From positions 15,269,003-15,333,002 of the forward strand of contig NC_135551.1 in assembly GCF_964340395.1 (NCBI RefSeq): a stretch of DNA of 64,000 nucleotides. The letters are read 5' to 3'. Below, one piece after another: positions 12,101 through 24,607 of this stretch. The DNA is from Glandiceps talaboti. Lineage: Eukaryota > Hemichordata > Enteropneusta > Spengelidae. Position 1 is the first letter of the stretch. Each line of letters begins with the position of its first letter. The notes beneath the pieces were generated by a model that was not told the origin of the DNA, did not search any database, and worked only from the letters and a program-made list of their open reading frames with translations. A program made the position numbers and the translations under genes.

Positions 12101-15100
12101 GTCTACACAAAATTGAAATTTTACCTCTCAATATTAGCATACAAGTTACATAAATTGGACCTACTGCAAATATTAGATAGAAAAGAAACATCACTCAGTA
12201 AAACACCTTTAGAAACCTTCAGAATGTTTCACCCCCACTTTTGACCAATTGAGATACTTTCTAGAGCAATGGAAAAAGTCAATATGGCAGCTACTTTAGA
12301 ACGTTTTTGTTATTTGCTCTGTATTCAGTTCTCCCTCTATGTTCTGTAGAAATATCATGTTAAAAAGTAAATGAATCGTTGTTAAAGGCATTTCATGAGT
12401 GCTCATTAATTTCCCACTTTGCAATGGTGTCACAATGAGATAGACTTAGTCATCAAGTTGGCATGTGACTACTTATTCCCAGCAATAAAGGTTATTTGTG
12501 TATGAGAATTACCAAAAGATGTAGAAGGGTACATTCCATGTTGTTTATGTTGAGGATTATTTGAGTAATAAAACACTGATAGCTAACAATGCAATAAAAT
12601 TTGATTTAAGATACTATTTTCTGGTGGGTTGGTGGTTGGGGTTGGGTGGTACATTAGAATGTGTCTCTGCTGTTACTTTCAACCTTTATTCATGACTGAC
12701 CAAGAGGAAGTTCGTTGCGTAAGCGAATGTAAGAGTGCCTTCATGCTGAATAACTAAACTAAATATGTATATATTCATATTGTTCCTTTGAAATATTATC
12801 AGATACTGAATTTATCATCTTTATTTTATGCTACATTGTCCTTTATCCTGTTTTATTTTAGAATTTCGATGAAATAACGTAATCAAATGTAACAGCGGAG
12901 AACACATCTATTCATGTTGTTACCTTGAATTGACATGTAACTCCAACCAAATAGCTACACTAGTAGAAACGTAGACAATGCATACGACATAATGGCGTGA
13001 GTGGGAGACTAGACAGTAGTTTTGAATACAAATAATTGGGTCTATTCACTCGAATACATAACTTTGTATAGTAACGATTCAATTGATGCTATGCTATTGA
13101 TCAAAACTATGTTTATATCAGATGTAAACTGAATGCCTTCAATAAAGGCAAAACTTTAGATTGCTGTTCCTTCACACCTTGTCGAAAGAAAGATTCTGCG
13201 CTACCAGACATGATATTGCATATCCATTAGTTACTACATCAATAAATAAAACGTAGCTTTGGAACTTATTGTTCATATCCTCTTCTGTAAAAATTGAGTT
13301 TGGTGTATTTTTAACCCGCTGTAACTTTCACTAGAGTCCACCATTCACTATAAGAAAAGTCATATTTGACCATGTCTTTCCACCGGGATAAATCTTTAGC
13401 AGAGGGTGTGTAAATGTGGTGAGTATGAGACGAAGTGACACCTTTGACTTAATTCACCCCCGGTGACCTCTCCCCTGGGGGCTGTGAACAGTCAAAAGTG
13501 TCACTTTGTCTCGTACTACCCCTTGACAGAGATGGTAGTTAGGTGGGTCACAGGTATGGTAAAGGTTGGGTAAAGGTGGGTAAATTTGACTTTTCGTATA
13601 GTAAACCTCAACTGAATATCTTCTTTCGTGCCAGTAAAATCAATGTAATACTAGACAATAATTTTGAAAACAAAATAATCAGGTCTAACACTCAAGTAGT
13701 TGTTTTGACAACTATCTTTGTCCTTGTTACCACGTCTACTCAAATAAAACCTACCTAAGAGTACCCATTCATTCTCATTCAGGCTACCAGCCTACCATCC
13801 ACAGACACCACCACACGATCTAGGTTAGTGTAATCTGTTCACCTTAAGCTTATGAGATTCGCCAAGTTTTATTACAAAAGGGCGATTGATATATTCACTT
13901 GTTTCAAAGATGGTAGACTGTAATTTGCTAGTTAAATTTCAGTAATTGTACGTGTATTAATGGCTTACAGCTCGATGTAGTTTTAGTGGAGATTCGACTA
14001 ACCCTGGGCTTCGCATCACCGTTTCATAGCTGACCCCCCCCCCCCCCGGCTACCTGTTCCGAATATATGCATGAACCGTTTATTGTTTCGATACTGAGAG
14101 GTATGACATGTAAATATATACATGTACAAGTATACAATGATATTTTCTCTATTTTATCGATTAAGTATTATATCTATTGAGATTTGACATTTAGGGTCGT
14201 TTGGGTCATGAGAAACAGAATTAAGACTGCCCTTATATATACCTACCAATTACTGTTGTTATCTTTACAATATACATAATGTTCTGACTGTTGCTATGGA
14301 CATGGTCTTGTTGATAAGCATATTTCATACATGTTTTGATATTTTTTTTGGCCTGACTAACCCAAAATGTTGCTATCTTTGCAAAATATACTGGCATTGT
14401 TGGCTGTTGCTAAATCCATATCAATGGAAGTTGACTATAATCACATGGATTCATGGGTTTTCATTGCCTAACCAATGGTTAAGAATAGGGTCTTGGGGCC
14501 AAATTTTAGTTTTAGCCCCCTAAGACTAATTTTGAAGAAGAAAATTGCCAACATGTATTTTTTTATATGTGGTCCTATAATGAATGTAAGCATATATGTT
14601 TCATAAAATTAACATGCATTTCACACGAAAACCCATATGCCCCTTCACTATTGGTTTTTGTTCGCTTTTTTCCTTAAATTATCCTATCTCGTGATCACAC
14701 CAAGTTCCACCATCGCCCGTGTTTACAACTATTGAGGCATTCAAATATGCTTGACATTTGGGTGCATATAAATCACTTGTCGCCCCTAGCATTCATCCGA
14801 CTAATGCACCCATAAATTTACATATACGTGTCTGTCACCTTACTGTTTATCCTTAGGCTAGTGTAATGGTAGTCAGTGATGGTATATGTTTATAAACACG
14901 CGAGCACACAATTGCGCTGGACAATTTACAGTTACAATCAGAAGGGGATCCGAATTTTATTTAGAGTTTTGTGCCAACAATCAATGTGGCCATGGGTTTC
15001 ATTTCAATTCTATGACTAATAATAATTCAAGAAAATCTTATATATGACGGCGACTCCTGATACTAACACTGGTACTGTTCCGTTTCAACCCTGCCGTCTT

Positions 15101-15926
15101 GCATAATTGTGCGACGAACTCTTACCAACATTGCCGTATTGTTGCTGCTTGAGTTATCAATAATATCTCAATAAATTGGCACAAAATAAATGAACAGAAC
15201 CCTGGATAAGTGTGTATCTTGTTACACTTTATCTTTGGCAACTTTCTGCTTTTAATAGCGACTTGACTCCGGATCCTCTCCCATTCTCATCGCTAGGGCG
15301 TCGCAGATAGGGAGGGGAGTATATAGCCTAGTGCACAATCTGCTAAGATAACTGTACCGCACTCAGTGGAAATGTAGCAATATTTAACATTTTTGTCTTG
15401 CCAGGCGATGAAATATAACAATGAGAAAATTGTGTCAGGCCAGACCGTCAGACGATACAATATAGCAATGTTTGTATTAAGATTATGTCACATTCTATGT
15501 CAAGTTATCTGGTTGTGCTTGTTGTACAAGTTGTGGTCTTTCAGATATCTTACTTGTATATTATCATTATTTTTATACCCCAAGGAGCGGTCTATAGTCT
15601 AAGACTATGTCAGAAAAACGTGGTTGTCTTGAATTCCTACAAAGCACTCTCCGAAGCCATGGTTGACAGACAGGCTGACTTTGCAGGACGGCCTCGGGAT
15701 TTCACAACATGGAATGTAATTGGAAAGTCCAAAAATATCGGCTTCCAAGATTATAACGAACTTTGGAAACTGCTACGTAAAGTTACACAGACTGCCCTAC
15801 GCATGCACGGTACTGGAAGGTGGAGTGAGATTATAAACGAACAGATGGACGATCTAATTGGTAGGTAACAGAATTACAAAATTGATCACAGGAGACTCAA
15901 ACTTTGTTAGTTAAGTTTACAACAAA

Positions 15927-16016
<90 letters not shown>

Positions 16017-16229
16017 TATACACCCTGACAAACATTATAAACATGAACGACAGAGAAATTAAATATCAATACCAAGAATGTTTCCGTCCAACAAGAAGTA
16101 CAAAATGTTTCCCTAGTATATGAAATGGTCAGCAGTGCACAGTGGTATTACCCGTATAACAATATGTTATTATGTTGTTCATGTCTTTCACTGTTTACAT
16201 GATTTAGTTTGTGTTGTTGTTTGTTTGTC

Positions 16230-16300
<71 letters not shown>

Positions 16301-17471
16301 TGTGTTTATTTATTTATTTATTTATTTATTTATTAATAAGTTTATGTGCTTCTTTGTTAATTTCTTTTGAAATGATCATAAAAACAGTTACATAGACGTG
16401 GTTAGACGAAAAAAGGACAAAAAAGTAACTTTTTAAACATGTTTGTCTGAGTTCAGTGTCGTTAGTTGCAAAGGTTAGACTAAATTATGGTGCAAGCAAT
16501 CGTTTTACGGATGATTTTTGCTCCCCAAAATAGGGCACTCAATTTTATAAAAACTTTATACATTTTATGCATTAAACATCAGTTAAAAGAGGTTAGCCCA
16601 GTTGACAGAAGCCACTGTTCCCTAGTGCCCTCTGAATAAAACTTTACAAACACAAGATATATTATGCAAAGAACTATACTATAAACGCCCGGTATAAACG
16701 CAAACAATGAGCAGTAAGAGTGCCTAAATATTCGCCCCAAAAGCGTTGGTGATAGTTTCTACCGAAAATACACACCTAAGGTCTTATTGTCAGTTGAGGT
16801 GGTAAGGTATTGCACGTAGAACAAGTTCTTTAATAGCAATCATGACTTTATTTTCTGTTTTCAGACAACTTCACTAAGAAAGGAAGCTTGGCCTTCGATC
16901 CACATTTACCCCTGACATTGGTAGGTTTCAACACTGTTTCGGAAATAACACAAAGTGAGACATACGAAGAAAGTGATCCCAAATTCACAGACTACATTGA
17001 AAGAAGTAGAGAAATATTTGAATTACTTAGCGAGGCGTCTGCTGTTGGTAAGCATATAACGTTATGTCTTCTCGTGCGTTGTCGGGTCCATCTCGAGTGG
17101 ATAAACCACTCGTCTCTTATGACTGCAGTCAGGACTCAAACCCTCGACCTGGTTTGATTAAATGTAGCTCGCTGTAAGTAAGGAGAGTGTGATTCAGTTT
17201 CATTTGACCGAACAATTGGCCATCTCTTCTCAGAGACAAGCACTAGTATGCTCAACGAACTGTTCAGTTTATATAAACCATTGTCATTATCATTATTACT
17301 ATAATGAAATTATATTTTATGTAATTCATCAATACTGTTATATCATTCAATATCAAATATGAAACGAGATGAAACTAGACTAAGGATGAACAGATGGGCA
17401 GACAGACGGACACACACACACACACACGCACGCACACATACATACATACATACATACATACATACATACAT

Positions 17472-17511
<40 letters not shown>

Positions 17512-19210
17512 ACATACATACATACATACATACATACATACATACATACATACATACATACATACATGCATTCATGCACGCGTATATACACACAATGAAT
17601 AAACATGTAAATGTTTTAATGGAAATATATATATTTCTGCCAGTATCCTTATGTACCTCCTTTTTAATAACTACGTCCACATGTCATAAAACTCAGGGTT
17701 ATCAAACGCTGAACACATAAATTTGTATGTTGATTTACAGACTATGCCAGCTATCTTAAACCCTTGTTTCAACCACGACTTAACAGAGCGCAAGTATTGA
17801 TCTCCAAACACATCAGCTTAGCTAAGGGAAAGGTCGAAGAACGAGGGAAGACAACTAATAGACAGAATCCACGTGACATGGTTGACATGCTCCTCTTAGC
17901 AAAGGAGGATTTCGAAAAGGACCATAAACCTGGTATTGCAAAGGATTTTGTATTCGATAAGGACGTCATAACTCATACGATGGTTGACTATCTCCTTGCA
18001 GGTAAAAGGATTATTTGGTTTTAAACAGTCGTATCCTTTTAACAGATTGATATGTCAAAAATATCTGCTTCTAATATGCTATGATACGTTTCATTTAAAC
18101 TTGCTACAAAGGTTAAGAAAACAACACTTTACATATGCACCTCAGTTGTGCGACTTTTTAACTTTTAAATGGGTGCAGACTGTTTTGTGATGAAAGTCTG
18201 ACATCCACTATCTGACTACATTTAGTTGTCTTTCCACGCACATTTTAAGCCTTGGTCAAATTTTAGCAAATTGCATATTTCGTAGCATGCATTGTTTTTT
18301 TAAACAAAATTAACCATCACAAATAATTATATCAAACTTAATTCTGAAAGGATATCTAAAAAAAATCACCAAACCCTAAGAAATTTTCCTCATGTTGAAT
18401 GTGATTTACCTAGATCCTCACAACGGTACTTGTTCCCACTACAGTCATTTTTGTGATGAATATTATTTAACCTATTCACATATATGATATAAAATAACAT
18501 CTTTGCGGAAGCGCTGACGAGTTTGCAATTATAATTTGCATTTACAGGATAAACCCGCATTAAATGTTCATCTGTAACATTAATAAAACACAATTTAATG
18601 ATATCAATTTAACTATTGCATTGCAGGTTCTGAAACTGTGATATCCTCCATGAAGTGGCTTCTAGTAGATCTAATGACGTATCCCGAAAAACAGAAGAAA
18701 ATCCACCAAGAAATCGATGCAGTCGTTGGTCGTGATCGTCGCCCAGTATATGCTGATCACGACAAATTACATTATCTTAAGGCTGCAATGTATGAATCCA
18801 TTCGTTTGCACACTATTGGTCCTTTCAGCATATTCCATCGCACCATATGCAATTCTTCAATTGACGGATGTGAAATTCCTGAGGACACCATCATAATTCC
18901 AAATCACTGGGCTATAGCTCACGACCCTGACAGTTACAAAGATCCATACATTTTTAGACCAGAGCGATTTCTTGATTCCGAAACCGGTGAATGCGTGTCT
19001 GCATTTGATCATTTCATGCCATTTGGTATGGGTCGACGTGTGTGCCCCGGCGAAATGCTTGCCAAAATGGAGTATTTCTTGGTCGCTTCTATTTTGCTGC
19101 AGCATTTTGAAGTAGCGATACCAATAGGCCATGACAAACCATCAACGGATGGTCTGTTTGGTTTGACGTATGTACCGAGACCTTTCAAGATGACAGTAAA
19201 ACGGAGATAG
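9125..19210 (+). CDS. Cytochrome P450, clan 2 (CYP1/2/17-like), tandem copy B
   Basis: Paralogue of the P450 at 666-6670, in the same orientation about 2.5 kb downstream. Exons: 9125-9308, 15585-15860, 16865-17047, 17741-18001, 18627-19210, giving 495 aa. The first three exons have the same lengths as copy A (184, 276, 183); exon 4 is one codon longer. All introns are phase 1 and have GT-AG ends. Features: N-terminal anchor, hinge YPKGPPGWP, intact helix-C WKLLR (Trp122), I-helix LLAGSET, ESIR, FRPERF and haem loop FGMGRRVCPG with Cys441. Expected role: ER monooxygenase of lipophilic or xenobiotic substrates; the actual substrate cannot be read from sequence. Intron 1 is 6.3 kb and holds inverted-repeat elements but no recognisable extra exon. 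A SINE begins about 30 bp after the exon 3 donor, and introns 2-3 carry large tetranucleotide arrays. Confidence 0.93.
9669..10148. mobile_element. MITE family G (P450 copy B intron 1)
   Basis: A roughly 480-bp element whose ends, AAGGCTGGGGTTAGAATTTA and its near inverse (TAAATTCTGATCCCAGCCT), extend for about 40 bp. The interior carries long G runs. Confidence 0.65.
10742..10874 (+). repeat. Dispersed repeat, copy 1
   Basis: Shares GGGGGCATATG, TTTCGTGTGAAATTCATG and TACATGTTGGCAATT-like blocks with an inverted copy at 14536-14652; both are in P450 copy B intron 1. Confidence 0.5.
13419..13520. mobile_element. Short inverted-repeat element (P450 copy B intron 1)
   Basis: About 30-bp imperfect arms (GAGACGAAGTGACACC and its inverse GTGTCACTTTGTCTC) around a short centre; about 100 bp in all. 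Confidence 0.45.
14260..14410 (-). repeat. Single minisatellite-type unit
   Basis: Contains TTGCTATGGACATGGTCTTG, the reverse complement of the 50-kb unit core, in P450 copy B intron 1. Confidence 0.45.
14536..14652 (-). repeat. Dispersed repeat, copy 2
   Basis: Inverted copy of the repeat at 10742; matching blocks lie at both ends while the centre differs. Confidence 0.5.
15929..16016. repeat. GACA then CAA array
   Basis: Adjacent GACA and CAA blocks in P450 copy B intron 2. Confidence 0.9.
16226..16335. repeat. TTTA tetranucleotide array
   Basis: About 26 units with one TGTG interruption, P450 copy B intron 2. Confidence 0.9.
17077..17303 (+). mobile_element. SINE family 1 copy, diverged, in P450 copy B intron 3
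   Basis: It aligns by eye with the 1091 copy through the tRNA-like head (GTTGTCGG, CTCTTATGACTGCAGTC, TGGTTTGATT) and ends in an ATTATTA-type tail. It starts about 30 bp after the exon 3 donor. Confidence 0.5.
17408..17568. repeat. CATA/CA compound array
   Basis: CA, CATA, CA and CATA blocks in P450 copy B intron 3. Confidence 0.9.
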
Positions 19211-19487
19211 ATGTGTATATCATATTTCAATATAGATTTAATTATAATAATTACAATAATTATTACAGTTTTGGTGAATCGTACACTTACACAAAGCTAT
19301 ACAAACAATTATTACAATTGATCAAAATACTGTATGTGTGAACCACAAAAATTAAACCATGCCATGGGTTCATGTTGCATTTCAAATCAATTGTAGTCGG
19401 CTAAAAGTAGTTCAAACCAGTTCAGCTCAACTCAATTCTATTCAACAAAATTGTTTTAATAGATTGACTTGCATTCAAACCAACAAT

Positions 19488-19493
19488 AATAAA
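19488..19493 (+). terminator. Possible poly(A) signal of P450 copy B
   Basis: AATAAA lies about 280 nt after the stop codon and before the next transposon. Confidence 0.35.
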
Positions 19494-19664
19494 TTCCTAG
19501 TGCATGGATGTCTTACTTGACTACCCCTATTTATTAAACAGTACACTAACACATCTATACAGACCTGTTGTGTAGACAACAGCTAAATATTATTTTTGGA
19601 TACTACTAAATAGACAAATCACAAACATATAACACGAGAGCAAAGTCTAAATTAGTTTACTCTA

Positions 19665-20036
19665 ATAAGGCCTATAAAAATTGATTGTTTGGTTCCGGTT
19701 ACCCGACCCCCACCTAGTTTTCCACTGCCGCCCCTAAACGTTTTTTTTACGTATTCCAGAAACAAATAAAATCGCAAAAAGTGTGAAGTTTCACGAGAAA
19801 TGGTGGATGTAGAAACTGACATCAAATTAAAAAGACAATATAAAACTGTAATGACTGTATATCTGATAGAAAGAAATAAATAACACAGAGACCTTTTGGA
19901 AAACAACGGAAAACCTGAACCAGACACTCACACAGAAAAAAAATACACAATAAATTAAAATAATAAATCTACCAAGCCAACCTATTCTAAAATTGAGCGT
20001 AATCAGAACCACACTTTCTTTTTTTATTAGGCCTAA
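19665..20036 (+). mobile_element. MITE family B, copy 2
   Basis: A roughly 370-bp element with ends TAAGGCCTATAAAAA and TTTTTTATTAGGCCTAA (inverted) and subterminal GGTTCCGGTTACCCGACC. It is non-coding. Confidence 0.75.
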
Positions 20037-20092
20037 GTAAACAAAAAAATCACACAAGTTCAAAAATCTCATTTAAATATATTTACAGGTTG

Positions 20093-20452
20093 TTAAAGCT
20101 TGCACTAGTTGTAACCGGGGTAATAATTTTTCGATCTGGCAACCAACATTGTATTCACTGGAAATTATTTGAATACAAATAATCACATTGTACATGTTAG
20201 TTAGACATGTTACGTGTACTGGTTTGTTTTATCCATAATTAGTATAGTAATAAGTTGAAATCATGAGTGACTAGGGCGGAGATTTTTGGACCCAAAAACC
20301 AATTTCATTGCATATATTATACCATTATATAGCATATTAATATGTTTTACCAACAGGTGATTCAATACCACGCAGGTTGTAAAATATATTGATTAAGTCA
20401 AAATATCGAACATGTTCAAAAATCATCCCAGTTGCAGCTAGTGCAGCTTTAA
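20093..20452. mobile_element. MITE family E, copy 1
   Basis: A 360-bp element with inverted ends TTAAAGCTTGCACTAGTTG and CAGCTAGTGCAGCTTTAA; non-coding centre. Confidence 0.7.
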
Positions 20453-21834
20453 GGTCAGGTAATGTCCTTTGTCTTTGATGGCATTGTTGTACATAGTTAT
20501 CCCTGTTGGTTGAATTAAGACTATATATATCACCAATGCTATGAATATATTATATCTAGTATATCTGAATTTTAATACCACCAGGTTGTAGTCAACTATC
20601 TGATCATTTTGAGAAGATACTGAGAAGGTGATTCAATCAACTCGAGTTCGTTGTTGAATTGATGTGGTTGCTAAGAGTAATAAAGAGTAATCAAGCATGA
20701 GAAAGTAATCGAAACGAACATCTAAGTGTACTCGGGTTAGGTGTATAGTATTATTTCCTTGAATTGAAATCATATTATTAATTAAAACTTATAGGGCGAA
20801 ACGACGCATTTTCTTAACCCCCTTTCAATCTGCCTGTCCGTCTGTCTGTCAGACTCTCTCTCTCTGTCTCCCAGTTTGTCTCTCACCTTGTACGTTGTGC
20901 TGTGTGTTATTTTACTATCTTATGATATGGATGTCAAAGTGTTGCATATTGTCGTTTGCTTTGTGATGTTTTCATAATATCGAGACTGATTCTATGTTCA
21001 ATAAAGTTCAAACTAGTCTGTATATTTAGTAAGCGATATTAAGTTTAGGATGCTGTCAATAATATCGAACATGAAAATGTCTTTTTAATTTACCCAAACG
21101 TTTATAATTATCATGCATTACAAACTGAGGCTTGTCACAGCATTTGGACACTTGTTTTCGAAACGATTACCATAACATCATTTTTTTTTGTCATTCTCAT
21201 AGACAGTATTGGGGTTAATGTTTGCTATGAATCGAAATCCTTCTTACATTTCTGATTGGAAAGATTTCTGAGTGGAATATAAAAGGATATTCAATAAGTT
21301 ATCCATATTTCTTTTTGATGTAAATTGATTAATAAAGCAGAAATATCTCAAATTTAGTACATCGCCCGTATTAAATTTGATTAGAAGTACACAGTACACA
21401 ATCTATAGATTACATCATGGGCTTGTAAAATTTACTTACTGTTTCTCTGGTCTAGTAAGAAAACATGCCAAATATACATTTAACAAAAGGAGACAGCTGA
21501 TATATATTTATAACTTGACTTGTTTAAACAGTTTGAAGTTGCTTCACTTGAGTATTTGTGTATCTAAGTGTTCTCAATTATTTCCGTTCTGTTTATACTG
21601 AATTAGTGACAGTCACTAAATTCTAAATTCATTGAACTGGGCAATTCTTGATTTGTAAGTCACGATAATAAATAATATCGGTTTGTTTTTCTCGATTACA
21701 TTAGCATTTACCTAATTGTGGCTTAACAGGTATCCTTGTGATATACATTTAGTTTTAGTACAGCCCGTTTTATGCTACCATTCACTGGATCTGTTTTTGA
21801 TACAACCACGCAAAAACCGATAAGCTGCACATGC

Positions 21835-21986
21835 TACACTTTAAGATAGCAAGATTGAACGAAAATAGCTTCTTGCAAAATTTTAATGCAGACGTCAAAA
21901 CACTGGTGCCCACGTGTCTGCGTTTAGTTGTAGTACGTTTAAATAGTTTATGTCGCAGAAAAAAGCTATCTTGCTATCTTAGTGTA
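21835..21986. mobile_element. Small MITE family H
   Basis: A 152-bp element ending in TACACTTTAAGATAGCAAGAT and its inverse (GCTATCTTGCTATCTTAGTG). It lies just past the end of the 22-26 kb gene. Confidence 0.55.
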
Positions 21987-21996
21987 TAATAAGCAG

Positions 21997-22002
21997 TTTA
22001 TT
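21997..22002 (-). terminator. Possible poly(A) signal of the 22-26 kb membrane protein
   Basis: AATAAA on the minus strand lies about 110 nt beyond the stop at 22112. Confidence 0.45.
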
Positions 22003-22111
22003 ATTTGTTTCTGTGTGTGCTTTTATCAAACGCATTCTTTGAACGGTAGCAGGAAACGGGTTGAAGTCATATGCCAAGTTCGATAACATAAACGTTCTTA
22101 GTCCTCAAAAT

Positions 22112-24119
22112 CTAACTTCCGACTGGCGTCAAATTCCTTTCATTTTCTCGAACTTCCGTGAATGAGGTGACTTCGTTCTTATCGCCCTGTCCTTCGATGG
22201 CAGTAGATTTGCCATCTACAGGGTTGACTTGTAACTTGGTCTCAAAATCCGGATTTTCATTTTCTTTAACTTCGTTACCAGTGTCGTTTGTATGTACCTG
22301 TACATTGGTTTCTCCTCCAAGTTCCCCTGGGTTGTCAATTGAGTGATTACCTGCATTCTCTCCGTGTGATGTTGAGGCACGTGATGTGTTGTCCGATGAA
22401 TCTACTGCAAATCAAATTTAATGAGATTACTCTATGGAGCCATTACTCTATTACACTCCATAAACTATTTTAAACTGTCACAAACGATTTAAAACGTTAA
22501 TATAAACCAGCCCTGGTAATAAGACAATATGTTCACACAAAATTATACCATGCACATGTTGAAAAAAAATATTGAATGTATACCCTGATCGTCTTACGTC
22601 ACGATAACGCGTGTCTACGTCACTGGTTAGAAATGTGAGTCAAAACGTGCAAAATTGTCATTATTTCCCCCGATATTTTTTTAAATATTATTCACTCTGG
22701 TATAATTATGTTATTCTTCATGTATTATATATTTTTCTTCATTCAGCCGGAAAATACTCGTGAACTAATATAAGCGATTTGTCACTACTCATCTAGCGAC
22801 TCAGAGTGACAAAACCCGACCCCTTAGATCACTTGGCTGAATTAGCATCTAAATATCCACTTAATGTGAATGTTATATAACACTGATCCATAGATTCCTG
22901 TCAAAATATTTTCCTTGACGTTTAGTGATCGATAGCATACGATAGCATGGCTTCTATTTGTTTAAAAAATCTGAAGACAAATATTTCACTCATACGAATC
23001 GTGACTGCTGTAAAAGGGAACTTGCAAACCCACCATGTTGAATGTTGCATCATGGGAAATGTGATAATAAATACTAATGAATCGGTATTGTAAACAATAC
23101 TGTTACATTGTTTGCAACCATGAATGATCAATTCATAGTTACCCTGACAATTGTGGGAGGTTTTTTTATTGGTAGCTCCAGATTAGGTATTACGATAACC
23201 ACAGATAATCCCATAGTCCTTTGCGTCTGAGCATGCTCAGTCTGGATTGCAAGTTCCCTTCCTTGATACCACGTTTCAGCCAGTTAAACGCTCTATCTAG
23301 AATTCGAACATCACCCCAATGGATATGGTGTATGGGCTTGATTTCCCTCCCCCCCCCCCCCCCCCACTGTAATTTCTGAAGACTCTCTAAGGTTTGAATA
23401 TTTGAAGCTTACCGGCAGTTCGTGATTTCTTGATTAATGTGAAATATGGGAATTTTGATTTTTTCGATATATTTATTCTGTATTTTCCGGTTTTTGCGTT
23501 CCACAGCCTGTAAGACAGACAATCGGGAAAACCATATCAAACATGGAACTTCACGTATATTGCATAAATACGCATTATACATGGACAAGAACACCAATAG
23601 AGATGGACACACGTACGTACGTACGTACATACATACATACATACATACATACATACATACATACATACATACATACGTACATACGTACATACATACGTAC
23701 ATACGCACATACATACATACATACATACATACATACATACATACATACATACGCACATACATACGTACATACGCACATACATACATACATACATACATAC
23801 ATACATACATACATACATACATACATGCATGCATACACACATACATACATACATACATACATACATACATACATACATACATACATACTTTCATACTTTC
23901 ATACATACATATGTATGCATGCATGCATATGCACGCACGCACACACACACACATACGCACACACATACATACACAAATACACACACACACACATACATAC
24001 ATACATACATACACACATACACACACACATACATACATACATACATACATACATACATACATACATACATACACACACACGCATACATACATACATACAT
24101 ACATACATACATACATACA

Positions 24120-24151
<32 letters not shown>

Positions 24152-24523
24152 CATTACTTTACATCTGAAATAATGCAATTTACTTACCAGAGATGTTTAT
24201 GTCGCATGTATGAAATGCCAACACCAGCAGCACCGCAGCACGCTATGATGACAATAATTGACAACCACCATAAATTTTCACCTTAGGAAAAAGATGATTG
24301 TAAATTAATTTGATTACTCCCTCGGATCGATGTTCTTTTGTCAAGTAGTAATGTTTAATACCGTTCCAAAACCTTGTTATCCATATCGCAGTGTTAATTA
24401 TACAAACAGTTCGAAAAATGTTTTGGGCGAGCTTTTTTCTAAAATATATGTGAACTTCAAACCATTTCTGAACGTCCTCGATATTAAAAATGTTAGAAGC
24501 AGTAATGTTCTTTTGCGTGTCTC

Positions 24524-24607
<84 letters not shown>

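Larger units (their letters stand above)
19211..22111. other. Intergenic between P450 copy B and the 22-26 kb gene
   Basis: Contains MITE B copy 2, MITE E copy 1 and MITE H. The stretch at 20820-20880 is TCTG-rich; 20990-21010 has a CAATAAAG that could end a decayed retroelement. No coding exon recognised. Confidence 0.5.

Noticed and set aside
20990-21012. Possible 3' end of a retroelement (CAATAAAG context)
   Set aside because: No reverse-transcriptase remnant or repeat copy supports it.
23409-24286. Long open frames of up to about 247 codons on both strands (Tyr-Val-Cys-Met or His-Thr-Tyr-Ile repeats)
   Set aside because: They are translations of a CATA array; frames are open on both strands because the repeat lacks stops.
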